A DNA stretch of 64,000 bases, taken from assembly GCA_023053575.1 (NCBI GenBank), contig JAKZAP010000008.1, positions 397,001-461,000 of the forward strand. Direction: 5' to 3'. Source of the DNA: Branchinecta lynchi. Lineage: Eukaryota; Arthropoda; Branchiopoda; Anostraca; Branchinectidae. The position numbers were made by a program, and so were the translations under genes. The notes beneath the pieces were generated by a model. That model was not told the DNA's origin and did no database searches. It worked only from the letters and a program-made list of their open reading frames with translations. Shown here piece by piece: positions 52,621 through 63,377 of this stretch; the first letter of the stretch is position 1, and the number at the start of each line of letters is the position of its first letter.

Positions 52621-55600
52621 TCTTAATTCTGAACTGAAACTGAAAAGGACCTTTGCCAATAAAATAGCGTGCACACACAGTCCGAATTTCGCAGTCCGGT
52701 GCGAATTTCCTACTCCGCTCCGGAATTTTGACGCGTCGCATGCGGATTCGGTCCGATAATTTCGTTCCGATTTGAGTAGAAAATATTCTACTTTTTTCGG
52801 AGCAAATTTTATAGGCATGAGAAATTTTGATCCGAGAATTGAAAAATTAATCAGCTGTATTTGAAGTTTCAAATGTTTCTATGGCCTATTTTATGAGAGT
52901 TGCAAAAACAAGATTGTTAGCGACATATCTTGTTGCAAGGGTCTGCTTAAAGGACCCCTATTGCTTATTCTGCCTTTTGTAATATACCTAGCTCCTTTCA
53001 GGAATTACAAGCTTCTAGAATCCCCACCTTTCTCCATTGTTTCCTTTTCTGCCTACGAATTTTAGCGCTTTTTCGATCATGCCGAGTTTTGCCTGTCACA
53101 CAAAGCAAAGCTTGCCGGAGTCTTCAATGTCCGCTGTCCAAACATAAGGATACGAGAATCTTCTGTTTTCTACTTCCTTTATACCCTTGGTTTTCCAACT
53201 TTAAACCAAGGCGAGTTCAGTTTTCAAACGTTTTGCTCCCACCCGCCTCGTCGGAGAGCAGGAAGGCTGGGTAATGTCGACAAGTGCCAACAAGAAAATC
53301 GCTAAGTTCAGGCGGAAAGTAATGGTATTTTTGGAAAACTTTTTTTCTGATCCCTTTCATGGGCAAAATATCATTTCTAGTAAGAGTTGTGCTTTAATGC
53401 AAGCGACCATGTAGGCAAACTTAAATGTTTACTAGGCTGTAGGTATAGTAATTTTTGCAGTTTGTCTTTTTACTGTTGAACAGCGACATTTCATAATAAA
53501 AGTAAAATTCTGGTCAGTCAAGCAGTTCCTTAACTGTATCTTCCTTTGATACTCCTCAAGACACCTCCTGTATTTTATATAAGCAATACAAAATATACAT
53601 TTTTTACTGAACAAAGAATTTGCAAACAATCGGCAAACAATCAGCGTCATCTGGCTGTAGGCTAAGCAGTGGAATTTTAAGGCCTGGGGCCAAATATCCC
53701 GTCCGAATTTCTTTTTGTCTGAAAAACCGGTCGGGCACAGTGAAGCGAATCGCATGCGTTTCTCTTGCGGAATCTTACCAGACTGTGTTGCACTTAGCTT
53801 AAGGGCGTATCCTATCCTTTTTACACGAGAAAATAAGAGTTGTATTTTGGATTTCAGGGTACAAGGTAACAAAACAGAGCCACCCTTAACAACTTCTCCC
53901 TGAATTTTGGCGTCGCTAGCCAAAGTTCGAGACGCCCTGCCGCCCGTTTCAGCTTTTCGTCCCATCAGGAATTTGCTTCCGTATTTGCCCGCCACGCAGC
54001 AGTTTCTACTGACTGTGTATGTCAGACAGAACCCAATGAGCAAAACAGGCGAAATTTTTTCAGTAGGCGATAACTTTTTTTGGGCAAAACAGTACTTCCC
54101 CCCAACAAATTCTTGCTTTTATGCGACCCAAGCCCCGAAATTCAAAGCCACACCCCCGAATGAAATGACGCGATCTTTCCAGTAAGTAAAGCCTACTACG
54201 AATTTTGTGGAATCCTGGATGATCCGAACGTCTTTTCGGATCCCAAATGGAAGTAAGGGCCACTTAGCACGGATCTCCCCGTTCGTCTTGGTTCACAACG
54301 AATCTAGACAATGCGAGACATTTAGCTGGAAGTTGGTAGTGTGCTAGATTGAAAAGAAAACCCACTGTTGCACGCAGCACGCTCCCGAAACATTCCAAAA
54401 CTGGAAGCTTTTCACTTCAGGCAGAACGACAGGCAAAGAAAGTTATGTTGCCATCAAAGGCTGCTCTTCCTACTCTTCTCTTCCGGGTTGACTCGCTTTA
54501 CTTCATGTAGCATTCCAACTACAAGGGTTTACTAGCGCACTAGGTCACAAACCAGGTTATCGCTAGGGCTATATTGTGCAGTTGAGAGTGGAAGAGTGAA
54601 CTCCCATATGAAAGGTTCAATTACCACGAGTTCAGTACCATGTTTATAATCTTCGCTGCATTAAGGAATCTAGTGATTCTTTCGGTGAGCCTAAAGTGGT
54701 TGTTTGAAGAATAGCTAGCTATGTAGCTTTTCTTCATCAGCTATGTTCCGTAAATTTGCAGGAAGTTCCCGCCCACTACTGGAAAGATGATTGGGACAAC
54801 CCTGACCGTTCTTGAACGTGTCAAGATTGTGTTCGAAACCTCTGACTTATGTCCTTGTTTTACTGTTAGATGGATTGATTAGGCCTAATCCCCCCTCTCC
54901 GCCCTCCCCCCTCCCTGCAATATACTCCTGGATCCGGACCTGTCCACCATACATTTGACGTTGAACAAGAAGAAAGGTAACGCTGAGATCTTATTCATCT
55001 CCACTGAACCCCTTAACCAGATCACTTAGGCGATGGTTTCTATCTTGATTGATTCATTCATTCAAAATGTAGGCATGCCCTTTACCTCGAACACACACTG
55101 TATAATAAGTTGGGTTACAGGCTGTACAGCATTTTGTTTTTCCATTTTTTTTGGTTTACATTAGATTCTGGTTACCCAATAGGATACATTTCGGCCTGGT
55201 AGTTCCCAGGAGTAGAAGGTTGTCTTATTATCTCTATACCGGCGCGAACAACTGGACAAATACATTATTAACGAAAGTTCGAATTTTCGCATGATTCTGG
55301 CGAATCTGTCCAAACTATCAACTTTATGAGAAAACGAAGCTAGAGTGGGGATTTCCTATGGCGTAAAATGTCTTTTCGTAACTCGTAACATTTAGTAAAG
55401 CGAAGCCTACAGAAATTCCGATTTTTGATCGGTCCATAGTGTCGACCAAGCACAAGAAATCAAATACACCGAGTTGGAGTAGTTAATGACCTTTTGAGCG
55501 AGGAGGGGCATATGGTGAGAAGGCCCATGGCAGTTTTAGCCCAGCCTGTGGAAAACGTCTATAGGCGCTCCGTGGTTGTGAGAGGGCTATGGTCCTCTGT

Positions 55601-56821
55601 ACTCTGGGAGAGTTAGCCTATAGGTGCTCTGTACCTTGAGAGTCTGTGGTCCCTCTGTAATTTCGGGGGCTTGGGGGATAACATACTAGCTTCTCTATAC
55701 CTTGAGCGAGAGCAAGAGCATATGGAAATGCCCATAGCCGCTCCGTGCTGATTGGTGTTGTAATAAGAACGTGGGGGGGGGGGGGGGGGACGACAATCCA
55801 ACTACGATGGAAAAACCACGATACGCAAAATAGACGATGGTGAGAATATGAAGACAAAAACGCGCCCTGAAAATTTTGCAAATTTGGAAAACGCGAAGGA
55901 AAAAAAAAATAAACATTACGTTGGTGGTGAAACCACAGACAAAACCTCGAAAAAATATAACACGCAACCAAAAACGTGCCTTCGCCGACCTGCAAATAGT
56001 GTACCTTAAATTCAACGAAGCAACATGAATCAGACCATGACAGGGTCTGACAGTTGGTCAGCCCCGCCCACCATCACTGCAAAAACCGGTTATTTTCAGT
56101 ATTGCCTCCATTTTCCCGTTATCTCGAAACTTAAATGTTTAACGATAAATAAAACTAAAAGTAAAAAAACGGCTGGTTCTGACAAGGACTTTAAAGTTTA
56201 ACTGAAAAGCAAACTTACTGTTGTGTCACTTAGCTGAATACACTGAGTTATTTGGATTCTGCTAGGAGATTTTTTTATTTTCCACTATCTGCTCTGGTAG
56301 TGAGGTTTGGAATATCTACAGCTGTCCCCACAGCGCAGATTCTACTATGACGCGGAATATTTGAATCTGAACAAAAACGCGGCTTTTCAGTGGGCAGTGA
56401 TAAGTTGGCAGTGATAACAAAGAAATTTCATAACTCTTTTTAGTCAAGCATACGACAAAGATAATACGACAAATATGACAGCGAAATCCACTATTTGAAA
56501 ATTGATTATTCGTTAATAGCGGAGCAACAAAGTAATGCATTTTCATCGGGTCTTCAAGCCTCTTAAAGTGAATAAGTGAGGAGTAACAAGACTGCCCCAT
56601 CTCTGCCCTATTCAGTTAAACTTCAAGACATTCAATCAAAGGCACTGGGCCTCATCCACCAATCAGTGTGTGCATGTACCACTCAAGGTGCGGGAAGGCC
56701 TTAATCCTAATTATTCCAAGCTACCCTAGTGAACGATAAGGCAGGGTCAACAAGGAAAGTCACTTTCAAGGGAAGATGAATCATTCCAACCAAATAACTC
56801 GAGCGAAAATGATGTATCAAG
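52621..56821. other. Long intergenic stretch, no supported gene
   Basis: I found no family-recognisable frame. A 203-codon minus-strand frame (53432-54043) has no motif, and its plus strand is also open in several short frames. Homopolymer runs occur (C near 54890-54915, G at 55772-55789). This is the largest stretch with no element boundaries I can define. Confidence 0.4.
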
Positions 56822-57065
56822 AATTGCTGGGATCCACATGTTATTATATTAGTCGACTCGTGATGAAAGGAATGGAACGCAAAAAGAAAGCATAGAAAAA
56901 GTATGATTTATTGCTGGATGGCAAATATACGGGAAGGAAGTGATAACAAAAAAATAGGGGAGACGATAAAGATCAAAGCCTAACGAAGAATGGAGTTTTT
57001 CTGAGGAAAAGAGCTATTTATGTGATGGCTAAGGAATAAGGTCCATAATAAACTACTAGGAGTAA
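56822..57065. repeat. Dispersed repeat J, copy 2
   Basis: Aligns with 49028-49275 in the same order and orientation. Confidence 0.6.
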
Positions 57066-57334
57066 AATCGCGACTATAAAAAGCATTTTACTATCGAATG
57101 GTAAATTTACGACGAAAAAAAGTTAAAAAGAAGAAAAGGCTGACTTTTCGGTCAAACTTCTTGTGGAAAACTAATACAGTTTTTCGACCGCAGCATCCAC
57201 GAAGGCGCTGGACAATGAGTAGGCCATTATAAAGATTGGGACTATGAGAGACCACTATAATGAACCACATAATTTAAAAAAAAAAAATCCGAAAAATATA
57301 AGGTTTGAAGCCAAACTGACCATTCATTACGAAA

Positions 57335-57859
57335 GAAATAGAAAACCGTGATTTTCGGGGTTTTTTCTTGATCAACTAATTATCCCTCTAGGATGATGTG
57401 CGAGGGATAAATATAAATTCAGATCAAAGTGGTCAAACGTATTATGGATTTTTGGAGTGGGCCGTTTTCTGGGGGAAAACTTCTGCGCTTTCCCAGACGG
57501 ATGGCAAATTGTAAATATCCACAGAACTCAGAATTGTAAATAATCACAGATTTGTACATATACACTTTTAACACGCACATTTTATCTTTCGTTAATTTTT
57601 TTTTATCTGCATGTCGTTTAGTCCGCACCGTTTCTTCTGGTTTTTAGTTACATCTCGTCTTATTGTCTGTTGGTTCCGCATCGTTTACTGTTGTGATTGT
57701 GGTGGATTTTATGATTTCGTTTTGTTTTATTTTTCGCTGAGGACGGTTTGTCGTAAGTGCAACCGAAATATCCGAATTTATATTTATCCCTCGCACATCA
57801 TCCTAGAGGGATAATTAGTTGATAAAAAAAAAAAACCGAAAATCACGGTTTTCTATTTC
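57335..57859. repeat. Long inverted repeat, 85-bp arms
   Basis: 57335-57420 and 57775-57859 are reverse complements with only a few differences in a G/T-run, sharing AACTAATTATCCCTCTAGG and ATGATGTGCGAGGGATAAAT. The 354-bp loop holds no gene; its end carries the repeat also seen at 19375-19465. A transcript would form a long hairpin. Confidence 0.85.
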
Positions 57860-58199
57860 TTGCCGAAAAATTGCCGAAAAATAAGCCAAATTCAAAATTT
57901 TCTAATTCAAACTCTCTGTAGCTTGATGAATTTTCACTTGTCATGCAAGCAGCGCACATTCTGAACGTCATAAGAGAGCCTCGGATGAAAAAATGCAAAA
58001 TCCCTACGATGTGTAAAAGTGTGTTCAAATATCGTAAAAATAGGCGGTCTTTTCAGTTAAACTTTAAATAGGCCTGAAAACCTGATTAAAAGTGTCGCTT
58101 CGTTTCTCCATTATCCACTTGTAATTGATTCCTCCGATGAACTTTTTCTTCCAGATTTGCGGTATCTCTACGTGCTTGTTCATTTGTATTTCAACCAAA

Positions 58200-58445
58200 C
58201 TAATCTGTCTGCCGGAATCGGCCAAAAAATATATTTTTTAATAGCTAATGAGATTATAACTAATGACATTTAGGGGTAAGGATACATGCAGAGCACGAAT
58301 ACTGAAATCATTTTCTCCCCTGACACGTAGTTCGCCCAAAATCCGGCCCAAACCGGAAAGTTTGCTAAAAGTAATGGTTGTACTTGAAGTTGATTAGATG
58401 TTCGATTTCGGAGTAAGAAGACATGCTGAACATTTATATCAAACC
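58200..58445. mobile_element. GGGATCCC-family fragment
   Basis: Contains TAGCTAATGAGATTATAAC, AAATCATTTTCTCC, AAATCCGGCCCAAACCGG and AAGAAGACATGCTGAAC from the central repeats of the family. No termini. Confidence 0.6.
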
Positions 58446-58825
58446 TAAAACGTCCTAATCATTCTGGTTACCCTCTGGCCTGTAGCAAACGCAAAAAGAA
58501 CCCGGGGACACCAAATTTATAAGCCTGATAATGCGACGAAGGGACGAACATTTTGAGCTACGGTCTACCCAAGCTTCGGCTCATTATCTTCTTCAGTTTC
58601 ACCCCTCTCCCAAGTAAAGGATGGATTTTCATTTTATCTGTCGTAGATCGCTTATTGCTCTTCGCCTCTTCTACTTAATTCTTGACTTTGTGCGATGTAT
58701 TTCATTTTGTCGGTCGTAGATCGCTTATTGCCGAGCTTATTGCTCTGCGCTTCTTCTACTTCGTCCTTAACTCTGTTTGCACAAATTACTTGTAGAACAA
58801 TAGCTTCCTCGGTGCAATTATGTAA

Positions 58826-58954
58826 CTACTTGTTTCCCTGTTGTCCCATCAAAGCAAGTTTAGACTTCAAAGCGCTTTTCCTCACGGTAGCAATTAATTC
58901 AGCACCCAAGAATATTCCGAGAATTCCTAGAACTTTAACTGTCTTGGCCATCAT
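58826..58954 (-). CDS. Possible 41-42 aa membrane micropeptide
   Basis: The minus-strand frame starts at tandem ATG codons (58954 and 58951); the second has A at -3 and G after it. It reads MAKTVKVLGILGIFLGAELI and continues TVRKSALKSKLALMGQQGNK before TAG. That gives one hydrophobic helix then a basic tail, as in small mitochondrial inner-membrane proteins. No AATAAA was seen close downstream and no family is recognised, so chance remains likely. Confidence 0.3.
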   Translation of the reverse strand: MMAKTVKVLGILGIFLGAELIATVRKSALKSKLALMGQQGNK

Positions 58955-59160
58955 TTGAATCAAGTTTAAGATCCTTGAAAGTCCGTACCCAAACATAGAC
59001 TTATTGATGCCAACCTAATCTCCAGCCATCACTTCACACAAATCCACAACCTAGGGTGGTCATCGAGACCCCAGGATGAAACATTCCTGTCCTCAATAGC
59101 CAATACTTTTCGATGAAGACAGAAAACAAGAATGAAAGAAGACCCAAATTGTTCGCACTA

Positions 59161-59331
59161 CACTGTAAAAAAAAACCTTGAAGTATTTGCTACTGGGATT
59201 AATATTGTCTCTAAAAAGATAATCTTATCTCTAATTTGGATTAATCTTATCTCAGTAAAGATAAGATTAATCCCAGTAGCAAATACTGCAGTTAACTTTA
59301 ACCCATACTCGGGGAGAAACTGTTTACAGTG
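59161..59331. mobile_element. 171-bp Tc1/mariner-type MITE
   Basis: CACTGTAAA termini are inverted at 59161 and 59331, each next to TA (59159-59160 and 59332-59333). The interior is AGTATTTGCTACTGGGATTA in both directions around GATAAGATTAATCC-like sequence. Confidence 0.8.
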
Positions 59332-59333
59332 TA

Positions 59334-60009
59334 GCACAACTCTTACTAGACATGGTCGTTTTACGATGGAATGGCTCGGAAATAGAGTATTTCGAAAAAC
59401 CATTAATTTTGACGTAAAATTGTCGATTGCCTTGTGAGCGCTTGTCGACTTTATCCAGCTTTTCCCTCTCCGACGCACCGGCTGGACGCAAAATATTTCA
59501 AACCGAGCGCCGCGGTTAAAATGTGTGAAAGAGCTGTCGGCAGGCCTTAAAGGACCGCTCCCACTATTTAGTCTTCAACTTACAGTATCTTAAAATATTT
59601 CAATACCTTAAAACTAGGCTGTGCTTTCAACAAATAACCCGCGGTTTTGTTTGTTTTAAGCCTTTTCCGAGACCCGTTGACTTGGAGCAAAAACAGGGAA
59701 ACAATTTATATAACCGGTTTTTCTGATGTAAAAACTTCTCGCAGACAAAAGTCGACAGCGCGATACACATCGAAGGTGGCAAAATACAGCATGTGAGAAA
59801 ATCAGTGTGGTTTTGTTAGAGGGGTTAGAATGTACATTCCGAAATTGGAGGGTTTAGAAATATATGGAGTGATTATGGAATTATATTGCATTAGTATAAG
59901 TATCCGTAAGATAGGTCCTTTAAACCTTTTGGCGAAGTTGCGGTACGTGATGGGCACAACTCGGCTAAGCCGAAAGCACTGAAAAGTTGTATAGGTACAA
60001 AATTAAACA
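59334..60009. other. Intergenic, nothing recognised
   Basis: No gene or element boundary is supported before the LINE fragment. Confidence 0.4.
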
Positions 60010-60235
60010 ATGGCGAGAGGCAGGGATTTCATAAGCTTAAAAATCCATGAGAGAGCTAGGGACAATATAAAAAGTAGAACCAGGAAGAGGGGTTCTTTAA
60101 AATATTACAGAACGGTTTATAAAGCCCACAGGTATACAATTGCTTTAACCGTTACTGATGCTTTAACTGTTTGCCTTATTCCTGTTCCAAAATCTGTGGT
60201 GTCTGTGTGCTCTGAGTAACTATTATTACTCTGGC
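60010..60235 (+). pseudogene. Non-LTR retrotransposon, piece upstream of the hAT insertion
   Basis: The frame starting MARGRDFISLKIHERARDNI is Arg/Lys-rich and ends near VCLIPVPKS, the pre-RT motif of LINE ORF2 proteins (IPxxKS). The sequence continues in 63378-64000 once the hAT element is skipped. Frameshifts or small deletions are present, so it is dead. Confidence 0.6.
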
Positions 60236-61315
60236 CAAGGGCGTAACTAGCCTTTTACCTCTGGGGGGGGGGGGGCCAGTTTGTGCCGACAAAACGCGCC
60301 AACGTCGTACATTTCTTGCCAGCATTTGTTTTGTGTTGTGAATGTGTTTCAAACCCCAAGAACATCAATCCTAAAACGCTAACCAAATGAAACACCGTTC
60401 TTCCAAATAGAGAATAGGCCTACTACGAAATGCGCCGCAGGCGAAACTTTGTATAAAACTAACTGTGATGCATGGATTATTATTATTTCTTTAATACAAG
60501 TTCGTAAATTTAAATTCACGTATTTGGCTTTTCGTTTCATCTTTCGCTAAAAAGTGACGCTTCCAACGACTGTAGCCTATCCAGATTGAGTGAAACTAAG
60601 CGCCGCATGCGAAATTTTTAAAATCTGCCTATCTTAGGAAAAAAACTTATCTATTATCTACCATATAAATTCTAGCTCTTAATTTGCTTCAAACCCCCAT
60701 AGTTTCACGCTTAAAGCGCCAACTAATTGAATTACCGTTCCAGGAAACAGAGAATACTAGGAAATACACAGCAGGCGAAGTTTTGTGGAAACACTGGTGA
60801 GCAGAGCGCCTATTTGCGATCCGAAAGTAGAATTGTTCTGAATTTACGGCAAAAGAAGTAGTTTTCACGTTAAAAAGACATTTTGTATACAGCTCATCGC
60901 CACTGCACTAGGTCCCCTCATTTACTCTTCCTGATTATGACCACACCATGATTCGACCAAGAAAAGAAAGAAGGATGTGCAGCCAAATAAGCAAAAAATG
61001 TGTACGAACCGATAAACGACTTACAAACAAAATAAGAACAGGTTTGCCGAATCTTGATGACAAGGAACGGAATGGAGCAAAAAACTGTTTGACGTTACAT
61101 TTAAAAAAAAAAAGTTTTAAGGACGAGACTTAAACTTCCAGGACGGCCCGACAAATTTTGCAGAATTTGATTTCTTACGCATAAAAAGAACCAGATGTGC
61201 CGACAAGAATACCTACGCCCAACAAAATCATTCAGAATTCGATTTATTCTGTGTAAAGAGAAGCCGATATCAGGATGCGCCCAATAAGCATTTACGGAAT
61301 TAGATTTCTTACATG

Positions 61316-63058
61316 AACAAGACCAAAGTTTTCGATGGGATCCCAAAAATTCAATATTTGGTCCAGACAATTGGGTATTCTCTTCGCCAGACTCCTTGAA
61401 CATCTTTACTATTAAAATTCAGAAACAGATTGTTGTGGGATGCGTTCCCACGCAGCCCTTTCTCTCGTGCTACACTATCCCTAGCAATTAGCTCTTCGCT
61501 CAGCAGCTTATACCCCAAAGTCAACCATCATAACAATAGTTATTTGAGGAATGAATTAGTTAAGGACGCGAGATCGGGTGACCTTAGCGTCAGTGTGAAC
61601 TCGGAGAGAAGGGAGAAGACTACTGAATCTTACCTGTGCAGAATTACATATTACTTTGACTTTGAGGAAAGCTATTGAGCGGAGAGTGAGTTCAACTATC
61701 TTGTACCTTTTGTTTTATATCTTCATGTCGTTTGACCAATCGGAAGTATTTCTGTAAGAATATAGTTATTTGTTTATTTCAAGGTTTACGAACACCGTAA
61801 TAGGGCAGAATCCCAACAGAGATTAAGGCCAAATAGCCAAATTAATCACCTGAGAAAACCAAGTTCAGGTACGACCGAGATCGATTTCTCGATCGATTTC
61901 TTCGAGATCGATTTCTCGAACTATCTGACCGAGCGTCAGATAGTTCGAGATATACCCACGGGGATAAAATACCCGATTATCCAGAAAGACAAAATTTTTC
62001 GCAGCTGTTGTGCTGAACTAAGAATAATTCTCTGTAATGGAAGAGTATCCTGGATATTTTGTCCTAGATTAGGTACCTGGTGGCATGCTGAATAGCCCTG
62101 CCTTGTGCCAACAAATTTAGTCTATCTGAGCAAGAACGCCGATTCGACCCAAGCGGAATTTTTGGAAACTAGGTGAGGCTCGGGCAACATAGCAACATAA
62201 AAGTATAGGAAATGACAAGCCCCCTGAATGGCGAGTCATTAGAGGAAATTTATGGGTCTCTGCTACAAGGGATCTGTTTTGACGAAAACTTCCTGCCACT
62301 TCTCCCAATACTTGTCCGGTGAAAAAAGAAAGCTCAAAAACCAACTTAGCGTATCTTTTCTCTCCAATATTGAACATCTAATCAACTTAAAATAAAACGT
62401 GAATAGTTAAAATTGGGTAAAAATATATTAAAAGTAGCGTCACTCTGAGGGATGGAGGAGTAGCCACTAAAAGTACGAAATATGATTTCTTAGTTTTTAA
62501 GTAATATTATATATTAATTAATAAGTTAAGTTGCAAAAGATACTACGGGAAAAAAAAAAAAAAAACTTTAACTTATAATAGATTTCCCGGCACCAACAGG
62601 ATTCCGGTCGAACTATATGTCCGGATAAAAATTATCTTCATACACGGATTCAGCATCTCTTCTTGTCCCTAAATCGGACATCTAATCAACTCCAAATAAA
62701 ACGTTTACTTTTAACAAACTTTCTGGTTTTGGCCAGGATTCCAGGCTAACTATTTGTCCGGCGAGAAAATGGTTTTCACCATCGTTTTCAGCATGTCTTC
62801 TTACCTCTTAATCGACTATCACAATATCTGTTTAAAAATATTTTATTTTCCCCTTAATTTTAACCCCCTCCCCCACCCCTAAACGTAAAGCTATAGAGCC
62901 CATCTACGAACTTGACCTTACTCTTGACCCAAAGAATCCTCACACCAAGTTTCATCAAAATATCTAATTCCCTTCGAGAGTTATGGTGCGCACAGACGGA
63001 CGGACAACTTTTGCGATGTCATAGGTATCCGGCCACTTACGTTTTGGGATCCCAAAAA
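61316..63058 (-). mobile_element. GGGATCCC-family Helentron-like element inside hAT copy 2
   Basis: Starts AACAAGACCAAAGTTTTCGA then GGGATCCCAAAAATT at 61316. Ends ACGTTTTGGGATCCCAAAAA at 63058. Repeat C of the host element resumes on both sides (TTTCTTACATG, AACCTGATGTGC), with no duplication apart from ambiguous A residues. The part from about 62240 on has the family's central repeats and the TCCGTCTGT block; 61381-62240 is not shared with other copies. Confidence 0.8.
61914..61950. repeat. Perfect 16-bp hairpin
   Basis: TCTCGAACTATCTGAC and GTCAGATAGTTCGAGA pair around the loop CGAGC. It is preceded by several GAGATCGATTTCTCG copies. It lies in the unshared part of the element. Confidence 0.8.
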
Positions 63059-63377
63059 GAACCTGATGTGCTGACGAGAAGATTTGATTGATCCGATTTC
63101 ATTTGATTTCTTCTGTCTTGTGCCCGACAAGACTGTACAGAACTTGATTTCTTACCTATAAAAGGAACTCAATGTGCTGACGAGTCAACCGACACCCGAC
63201 AAAAGCATACAAAACTGTGTTTCTATTGTATTTCTTTTTTGATTTCTTTGTATTTTGATTTCTTTACAAATATGTGCAGACAGTAGTTAATTAGGTACAG
63301 AAACGTGCCGACAAAACGCGCCGACGAAAGCTTATTTTCGGCAAAATTGTACCGGCGAATTTCCTTTCCGGCCCCTG

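Larger units (their letters stand above)
60236..63377. mobile_element. Non-autonomous hAT-like DNA transposon (copy 2)
   Basis: Starts CAAGGGCGTAACTAG at 60236 and ends CCCCTG at 63377. Flanks ACTCTGGC (60228-60235) and GCTCTGGC (63378-63385) match at 7 of 8 positions. It carries modules B (60340-60790) and C (61135-61315 and 63059-63340), as copy 1 does, and is interrupted by a GGGATCCC-family element. Confidence 0.8.

Noticed and set aside
53432..54043. 203-codon minus-strand frame
   Set aside because: No motif, domain or splice support; the opposite strand is open in several frames and composition is noncoding-like.
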